DNA of 8,031 bases, taken from positions 1 through 8,031 of the forward strand of contig JBFMDA010000051.1 of the NCBI GenBank assembly GCA_040754255.1. Reading direction: 5' to 3'. The notes beneath the pieces were generated by a model. It had not been told where the DNA came from. It ran no database searches and saw only the letters and a list, made by a program, of their open reading frames with translations. The stretch comes from SURF-25 sp040754255. GTDB lineage: Bacteria > Omnitrophota > Gorgyraeia > Gygaellales > Profunditerraquicolaceae. Each line of letters begins with the position of its first letter. Position 1 is the stretch's first letter. This document shows positions 3,214 to 8,031 of this stretch, one piece after another. The translations under genes were made by a program, and so were the position numbers.

Positions 3214-4728
3214 GGTCACGCTCATGTCAAGGAATGCACGCAGCCTCCTTGAGCGGGTAGGATGCCTGAGTTTCTTCAATACCTTTGCCTCAATCTGGCG
3301 TATTCTTTCTCTGGTAACTTTGAAAATATTGCCGACTTCCTCAAGGGTCCTGGGGCAACCGTCCTGTATGCCAAAACGCAACATCAGTATCTTGCGCTCC
3401 TTGTCTGCAAGAGTGTTAAGGATGCAATCCATCTCTTCCTTAAGCATCGAGCGCACCGCGGTATTCGCAGGAGAGGCTATCTTTTTGTCTTGTATGAAAT
3501 CTCCGAAATGAGTGTCTCCCTCGTCGCCGATAGGCATTTGCAGCGATATCGGTTTTTGCGCAAATTTCAAAATTGCCTTGATCTTGCCCCTGGAGAGACG
3601 CATTTTCTGGGCAATTTCTTCGGGGCGGGGCTCACGGTCATTTTCCTGAAGAAAAACCCGGGAGAAACGTATAATCTTATTGATGGTCTCGGTCATATGC
3701 ACGGGTATACGTATAGTCCTGGCTTGATCGGCTATTGCCCGGGTAATCGCCTGCCGTATCCACCACGTCGCATAGGTAGAAAATTTATAGCCGCGTTTGT
3801 ACTCAAATTTTTCTACCGCCCTCATCAGCCCGATATTGCCCTCCTGGATAAGGTCCAAGAAAGAAAGCCCCCGGTTATTATATTTTTTTGCGATGCTGAC
3901 GACCAGCCTTAGGTTTGCTTCGACGAGCCTCTCTTTTGCGTGTTTGAATTTCATGTAGGCATAGCGGACCATCTTCATCTGCTCTTTAATCTTGGCATAT
4001 GAACCGCCGATCTCCCGTATTATTTCACGCCTACGCCTGATGCGCCTTTTTTTCTGCTTTTCGATGTTATCAAGCTCCCTTATAAGCTTGCTGAGCTTGC
4101 GTACAATCGATTCCACCACAGAAACCGTAAAATTGAATTTAAGCAACAACGCCAGGCACTTCTGCTCGTTCTTTGTCCTCTTCAGCCGTTCTGCTATTCT
4201 TTTGAACCTATTTAATACGCTGCGGTGACCCGTCTGAAGCTCGCCCTTGATCGCTTCTTCTACGTTAATTTTTTCATCAAGGATGTCCTTAACGAATAAC
4301 AGGATCGTATTCCTGGCAAATTTGGTAACTAGGACCGACTTTTTAAACTTCTCTTCCGCATCTTCGATCTTCTTGGCCAACAGTATCTCTTCTTCGCGCG
4401 AGAGCAAAGGGATAGAGCCCATTTGCTTTAGGTACATTTTAACCGGGTCATCTAACGGTAAGAAACGCTCTTCCCCTTTTAGCTGCTCTTCAAGCACCGT
4501 TTCCTCTTTAAGCAAAGTAATATGCTTATCGAGGTCTAGTTCCTGCTCATTCTCGACAAGCTGGATATCTTCATTCCCGAGTATATCGAAAATCTGGTCG
4601 ATTTCCTCGGAAGAAGAAACGGTCTCGGGCAATAAATCATTCACTTCATCGTACGTCAGGAAGCCTTTTTGCTTACCGAGTGCGATAATCTTTTCTACAT
4701 CATTCCTGGTGTATACTTTCTTTTTCAT
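3196..4728 (-). CDS. rpoD: Primary RNA polymerase sigma factor (sigma-70/RpoD)
   Basis: This is the housekeeping sigma factor that directs RNA polymerase to -35/-10 promoters. In 510 residues it shows region 1.1 (about 1-60), acidic linkers, and region 1.2 (DDPVKMYLKQMGSIPLLSRE, from residue 93). A basic non-conserved region follows (about 126-260), with the run KKRRIRRRR at 226-234. Region 2 starts near 265 and includes ANLRLVVSIA, LDLIQEGNIGLMRAVEKFEY, and the melting and -10 helix KFSTYATWWIRQAITRA (315-331). Region 3 is about 342-420. Region 4.2 carries the -35 helix-turn-helix TLEEVGNIFKVTRERIRQIE (461-480) and the RHPTRS signature. Region 1.1 and the intact region 4 mark a primary sigma. 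The ATG lies 9 nt after the dnaG stop, and its GAGGGG binding site overlaps that stop, implying translational coupling. Confidence 0.97.
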   Translation of the reverse strand: MKKKVYTRNDVEKIIALGKQKGFLTYDEVNDLLPETVSSSEEIDQIFDILGNEDIQLVENEQELDLDKHITLLKEETVLEEQLKGEERFLPLDDPVKMYLKQMGSIPLLSREEEILLAKKIEDAEEKFKKSVLVTKFARNTILLFVKDILDEKINVEEAIKGELQTGHRSVLNRFKRIAERLKRTKNEQKCLALLLKFNFTVSVVESIVRKLSKLIRELDNIEKQKKRRIRRRREIIREIGGSYAKIKEQMKMVRYAYMKFKHAKERLVEANLRLVVSIAKKYNNRGLSFLDLIQEGNIGLMRAVEKFEYKRGYKFSTYATWWIRQAITRAIADQARTIRIPVHMTETINKIIRFSRVFLQENDREPRPEEIAQKMRLSRGKIKAILKFAQKPISLQMPIGDEGDTHFGDFIQDKKIASPANTAVRSMLKEEMDCILNTLADKERKILMLRFGIQDGCPRTLEEVGNIFKVTRERIRQIEAKVLKKLRHPTRSRRLRAFLDMSVTHEREY

Positions 4729-4737
4729 CCCGGCCCC

Positions 4738-6498
4738 TCACCTTGTTTTTATTAATCCGTCCAATTCGGCTATTAATGTATGTAATCGTTCTTCATCCCC
4801 GCTTTCCTGCGCATCCTTTATCTCTTCGAGCAAACGCTGCCGCTTAGATGTCAATTTTTTGGCTTTAAGCCTTTGTACGCAGTCGGCAAGAATCTTTTCC
4901 CTCTTTTCGCCGCTTATATCCGGCAGGAAGGTAGACTCGCACAAAAGCCGCGTCGATTCGGCATCCCCAAGATGGGTGAGCAGCTTAGACGGTTCGATAC
5001 CTTTGCCTTGAGCCACACAATCAAACATAAGGGCGACAATTTTAGCGGTTCGTTCATCCTGAAAATCGTCCGGTTCAAGTTTGTCTTTTAATTCGGCAAT
5101 AATCGTGTCCTCTTCAAGCATAAGCTTAATCAAGAACTTCTCAATAGGGTGTATGGATTTCTGTGCTGCCAGAAAGGGCGGTGTGGCGCGCTGGTATTCT
5201 TTGCCTGCGTGAAAGAGCCCTGCCTCTTGTAGTAATGCTTCCTCCTTTACCTTGAGCTCCTGGGCAAGTTTCTTGAAATATTCTGATTTTACCACCGGCC
5301 TTCTGAATTTCTGTATCGTAGGAAGCATCTCCGAGCAAATCTTTTCTTTTCCTTCGATATCATCAAAGTTGTAGCGCGATTTCAAGACTGACATTTTATA
5401 ATCAAAAAGGGGCTGCGCATTGGCTATGAGCGCTTTAAAACGCTCAATTCCGTTTTTCCTGATAAATAAATCCGGGTCATAGCCTTGCGGCAATGTTACG
5501 ACCCGCACCTGCATGTCTTCTTCGACAAAGATATCCAGCGCCCTTATTGTTGCGATTTGCCCCGAGGCATCTCCATCATACACCATTACCACATTATGCG
5601 TATATCGCTTGATAAGGCGGGCCTGTTCTGCAGTCAAGGCGGTGCCGGAAGAGGCGACGACGTTGCGGACCCCTGCCTGGAACGCGCTAATAAAGTCGAG
5701 GTATCCTTCGACTACAACCGCAGCATCGAGGTCCCTGATTGCGTCTTTTGAGAGCCAAAGGCCGTACAGGTTCTTTCCTTTTATGTACAACGGTGTTTCG
5801 GGAGAATTGATATATTTGGGAAGCGACGTATCGAGTACCCTTGCCCCAAAACCGATAACCTTTGCCTTGATATCGAATATGGGAAATATGATACGGTTAC
5901 GGAATCTATCGTAATATCCGCCGCCTTCCTTTGGCACCACAAGCCCTGCCTTCTCCATTAATGAAAGGTTGACTCCCTTGTTTCTTAAATGAGTAATCAG
6001 GGCATCCCACTTTTCTGCCGCAAAGCCGATCCTGAAGGCCTTGATCGCTTCTTGAGGTATGCCCCTTTTTAAAAGGTACTCTCTTGCGTGACTGCCGAGA
6101 GGAATACTTAGGTTATTTTCGTAAAAACTTGCTGCCGCTTCAGATGCCTTCTGTAATTGAACGGTAACCCCCGATGGCTCTTTCGCTGCAAACGAGAGGT
6201 TTTCCGGGATAGCGATGCCTGCTTTTTTTGCCAAGGCCTCTACTGCTTCGGGAAACTCTACCCTCTCAAACTGCATAAGAAAATTAAACACGTTGCCTCC
6301 GGCACCGCAGCCAAAACAGTGATATATCTGCTTATCGGTAGATACCATAAACGAAGGTGTTTTCTCCTGATGAAACGGGCATAACGCCCTGAAATTTCTT
6401 CCTGCGCGTTTAAGCGGAATGAACTCGGAAATAACCTCGACGATATTCACCCGGCTTAATACGGTTTCTACTATATAATCGGGTATTCTTCCCTTCAT
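4738..6498 (-). CDS. dnaG: DNA primase DnaG
   Basis: DnaG synthesises RNA primers at the replication fork and docks on the DnaB helicase. The 586-residue protein has three domains. The CHC2 zinc-binding domain has C40-P-F-H43 and C61-x2-C64. The TOPRIM catalytic core (about 258-340) has E264 in VVVEGYLDF, D308 and D310 in VYDGDASG, and DPD at 341-343. The C-terminal region (about 440-586) should bind helicase and is divergent, as usual. The length is typical of the family. The start ATG is separated by one base from the Nif3 stop, with AAAAGGA inside the end of Nif3, so it is translationally coupled upstream. rpoD follows 9 nt downstream, the classic pairing that links replication initiation and transcription. 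rpsU, its usual first partner in proteobacteria, is absent here. Confidence 0.97.
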   Translation of the reverse strand: MKGRIPDYIVETVLSRVNIVEVISEFIPLKRAGRNFRALCPFHQEKTPSFMVSTDKQIYHCFGCGAGGNVFNFLMQFERVEFPEAVEALAKKAGIAIPENLSFAAKEPSGVTVQLQKASEAAASFYENNLSIPLGSHAREYLLKRGIPQEAIKAFRIGFAAEKWDALITHLRNKGVNLSLMEKAGLVVPKEGGGYYDRFRNRIIFPIFDIKAKVIGFGARVLDTSLPKYINSPETPLYIKGKNLYGLWLSKDAIRDLDAAVVVEGYLDFISAFQAGVRNVVASSGTALTAEQARLIKRYTHNVVMVYDGDASGQIATIRALDIFVEEDMQVRVVTLPQGYDPDLFIRKNGIERFKALIANAQPLFDYKMSVLKSRYNFDDIEGKEKICSEMLPTIQKFRRPVVKSEYFKKLAQELKVKEEALLQEAGLFHAGKEYQRATPPFLAAQKSIHPIEKFLIKLMLEEDTIIAELKDKLEPDDFQDERTAKIVALMFDCVAQGKGIEPSKLLTHLGDAESTRLLCESTFLPDISGEKREKILADCVQRLKAKKLTSKRQRLLEEIKDAQESGDEERLHTLIAELDGLIKTR

Positions 6499-6499
6499 G

Positions 6500-7372
6500 T
6501 TAATTCCTTTTAAATCGCCGGAAACCGGAACAGCTACGCACTGCGAGTGGGTGCCGTTTCTCGATCTTGTCCAAAAGCAGGTTCAGGCCGAGCGTGTCGG
6601 AAGAAACATGGCCTGCGATCACCACGCTAAGGCCAGAATCTTTGACCTTCTTAAAATGCTCCTCGCTTAAATGCATTGCTACGATGGTGCGCACCCCCGC
6701 CTTATAGAGCGGTTCGTATACGCCCTGCGGGCCCTCTGTCCCTCCGGTCATCTCAAGAAAAACCTCTCCTACGCAACGATTGGGGTTGCCTATAATAATA
6801 CGGGGCCCCATAGATTCTTTTTCAGCAAGTTGATATTCAGGCTCTGCGAGTAAAATCGCAATGATATCCTTGACGGTTCTTGGCTTTTTCCTTCTCAAAA
6901 GCCTATCCAAGTAATAGGCTGCATGGTTGTCAGCCGGCGTATGCGCGCACATAAAAGGAAGCTTCAGCAGCCTTGCCGCATCCACTGACCGCATGTGGTT
7001 GGCAGGGGCAAGCCTTCGCTCGACTTCCCGCATTCGTTCATCCAAAAGTTCTTCCGCTACCTTGAAGGAAATACCGGCTTTCTTTAAGAGGTCGACCTGC
7101 AGCTTCATCACGTTAAAAAGACTGGCATATGCGGTCCCTTCTGGATGGTGCGCAAGGACTAAATCAAGCCCCTCCCGGTTCCTGATCGCATCAGCCAAAA
7201 GCAGCTCAGGGACCTCGATATCGATACCCACCAGCACTTTCGATACCGCGGTGTCCGGCCTCCCGTAAAGAATGCCGCTATCGGCATAAGAAGTAATCTT
7301 TGCTTTCTTGCTTCTGGGGTCGCATTCCCTGCCGGAACGTACAACCAAATTATAGAACTCGGATAATTTCAT
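6500..7372 (-). CDS. Nif3-like dinuclear metal centre protein
   Basis: Nif3/YbgI/YqfO proteins are widespread toroidal hexamers with a two-metal site per subunit. Their activity is unclear; GTP cyclohydrolase-like and hydrolase roles have been suggested. The 290-residue protein shows the family's metal motifs: VLVGIDIEVPE (46-56), H75-H76 in LAHHPEG, H144-T-P-A-D148, and H255 in IAGHVSSDTLGLN. The final motif usually reads GHxxSE; here D259 replaces the glutamate, a conservative change that could keep metal binding. The central part (about 150-245) is the variable insert region. ATG at 7372 overlaps the cvpA stop by 4 nt (ATGA), and dnaG begins one base after the stop. This tight coupling ties it to the replication and transcription operon. 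Family confident; function unknown. Confidence 0.85.
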   Translation of the reverse strand: MKLSEFYNLVVRSGRECDPRSKKAKITSYADSGILYGRPDTAVSKVLVGIDIEVPELLLADAIRNREGLDLVLAHHPEGTAYASLFNVMKLQVDLLKKAGISFKVAEELLDERMREVERRLAPANHMRSVDAARLLKLPFMCAHTPADNHAAYYLDRLLRRKKPRTVKDIIAILLAEPEYQLAEKESMGPRIIIGNPNRCVGEVFLEMTGGTEGPQGVYEPLYKAGVRTIVAMHLSEEHFKKVKDSGLSVVIAGHVSSDTLGLNLLLDKIEKRHPLAVRSCSGFRRFKRN

Positions 7373-7947
7373 GAATTAATACTATCCTGAACTTCCTGAA
7401 TAGTTTCATTGAACCTTTCGCCCGCCATGAATTTAGACATCACGTGGCGCCACAACCAACTGTACGTGGAAGGTGCTACCTTCAAGAAAGAACTCCCGGA
7501 GAGGGAATTGAGGGCACTGCTCCTTAAGTAGCTGATTGAAGAGATTACCAGCATAAAAACGATGAGCCCGGATAACAGAATAGACCTGAAAGCCCCCAGC
7601 GTGACGCCGCCTATCTTATTCACGCGAGGTACCGCTTCCATTTTGATGAAACGGGCAAAGACTGAACGTGACGCAAAGAAGAAAAGGTCCGTAATCACCA
7701 CAATAAAAACAAAGAAGATAAAGTCAAGAAAATCTAAAGGTACGACTTTAAGATCGAAGCGGTCTCTGAAAAAATCAGATACTGGGGTGTAATAATGAAG
7801 GGAGAAATATATCGCACATACAGTACCCAGGAACCTGAATAATTCATGCGGGAGGCCGTTTTTTAAAGCGATGTAACAGGTCCTGGCAAAAATAATCACA
7901 ATGACGATATCGACCCAATTTATCCGTGCAAATGCCTCAAGTATCAT
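7369..7947 (-). CDS. CvpA-family membrane protein
   Basis: CvpA proteins are small inner-membrane proteins first found through colicin V production. They contribute to envelope homeostasis in some bacteria, but their molecular role is not settled. The 192-residue product has four hydrophobic segments at about 11-27, 33-51, 71-94 and 118-140, and a polar C-terminal tail. The opening NWVDIVIVIIF followed by a glycine-containing basic turn (ALKNGLPHELFRFLG) matches the family's N-terminal signature. ATG at 7947 is the only sensible start before the first segment. It lies about 21 nt after the -10 box, so the leader is short (about 14 nt), AT-rich and without a Shine-Dalgarno sequence. It is the first gene of the operon and overlaps Nif3 by 4 nt. 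Confidence 0.85.
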   Translation of the reverse strand: MILEAFARINWVDIVIVIIFARTCYIALKNGLPHELFRFLGTVCAIYFSLHYYTPVSDFFRDRFDLKVVPLDFLDFIFFVFIVVITDLFFFASRSVFARFIKMEAVPRVNKIGGVTLGAFRSILLSGLIVFMLVISSISYLRSSALNSLSGSSFLKVAPSTYSWLWRHVMSKFMAGERFNETIQEVQDSINS

Positions 7948-7968
7948 AAGATAATAAAAATTTTTACA

Positions 7969-7997
7969 AGTATATCATATAAAAGGCGGTTTGTCAA
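7969..7997 (-). promoter_or_regulatory. Near-consensus sigma-70 promoter of the cvpA-Nif3-dnaG-rpoD operon
   Basis: The -35 box is a perfect TTGACA (7992-7997) and the -10 box is TATACT (7969-7974), with a 17-bp spacer. Initiation is expected near 7962, giving a leader of about 14 nt before the cvpA ATG. Such a strong promoter fits constitutive expression of primase and the primary sigma factor. The -35 shares its first two bases with a 16-bp palindrome. Confidence 0.85.
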
Positions 7998-8011
7998 GAA
8001 AGCGCTTTCTT
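7996..8011. promoter_or_regulatory. 16-bp perfect palindrome abutting the operon's -35 box (candidate operator)
   Basis: AAGAAAGCGCTTTCTT is perfectly self-complementary and overlaps the -35 box by two bases. Its position would let a bound dimer block or contact RNA polymerase. The central GAAAGCGCTTTC has the CG centre of LacI/GalR-type operators. A site differing at 1 of 15 bases lies at 3156-3170, upstream of the PilZ candidate promoter. It could instead be the tail of an upstream gene's terminator beyond the window. Confidence 0.45.
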
Positions 8012-8031
8012 TACCTATATAAAAGAGAAGG

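Noticed and set aside
3262..3912. 216-codon plus-strand open frame
   Set aside because: It lies entirely antisense to rpoD and has no domain signature.
4247..5011. 254-codon plus-strand open frame
   Set aside because: It is a serine-rich shadow crossing the rpoD-dnaG junction, antisense to two confidently identified genes.
1..8031. CRISPR array, insertion sequence, transposase or phage genes
   Set aside because: I found no regularly spaced repeats, transposase motifs or phage genes. The repeats present are short palindromes within RNA genes and intergenic gaps.

Overview
This window reads as chromosome from an uncultivated or little-studied Gram-negative-type bacterium. The combination of a CvpA-Nif3-DnaG-RpoD operon, a two-CW domain protein, a PilZ protein and short palindromes nested in RNA genes is what I would expect from Omnitrophota (candidate phylum OP3) or a nearby lineage. 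That placement is inference, because no 16S rRNA or other decisive marker is present. All protein genes, the tRNAs and rnpB lie on the minus strand. The only convincing plus-strand transcription unit is a stand-alone riboswitch.

Layout in transcription order, right to left. A near-consensus sigma-70 promoter (-35 at 7992-7997, -10 at 7969-7974), abutting a 16-bp palindrome, drives cvpA (7369-7947), a Nif3-like gene (6500-7372), dnaG (4738-6498) and rpoD (3196-4728). The four genes overlap by 4 nt or are 1 to 9 nt apart, so they form one translationally coupled operon. It is a version of the macromolecular-synthesis operon, without rpsU in the window. A hairpin embraces the rpoD stop codon. 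A short PilZ gene (2631-2960) and a six-cysteine two-CW gene (2306-2512) follow, each with its own candidate promoter.

Facing them on the plus strand is a complete small unit: promoter (2086-2114), GEMM-I cyclic-dinucleotide riboswitch (about 2122-2212) and intrinsic terminator (2237-2268). No plus-strand gene lies downstream. Read-through would run antisense into the two-CW and PilZ genes, so ligand-gated antisense control of a c-di-GMP-linked locus is a concrete hypothesis. The base aligned to the ligand-selecting position 20 appears to be A, as in cGAMP-binding GEMM-Ib aptamers.

The left part is an RNA-metabolism cluster on the minus strand: tRNA with anticodon CAU, probably Ile2 (1851-1922); tRNA-Val(CAC) (1755-1828); a damaged tRNA-Val copy carrying two 15-nt mini-hairpins in its D-loop (1627-1730); a coiled-coil zinc-ribbon protein (876-1595); RNase HI (445-849); and RNase P RNA (1 to about 385), cut by the left edge before its 3' end. 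The rnpB P12 arm is extended by a perfect 16-bp hairpin of the same style as the tRNA insertions.
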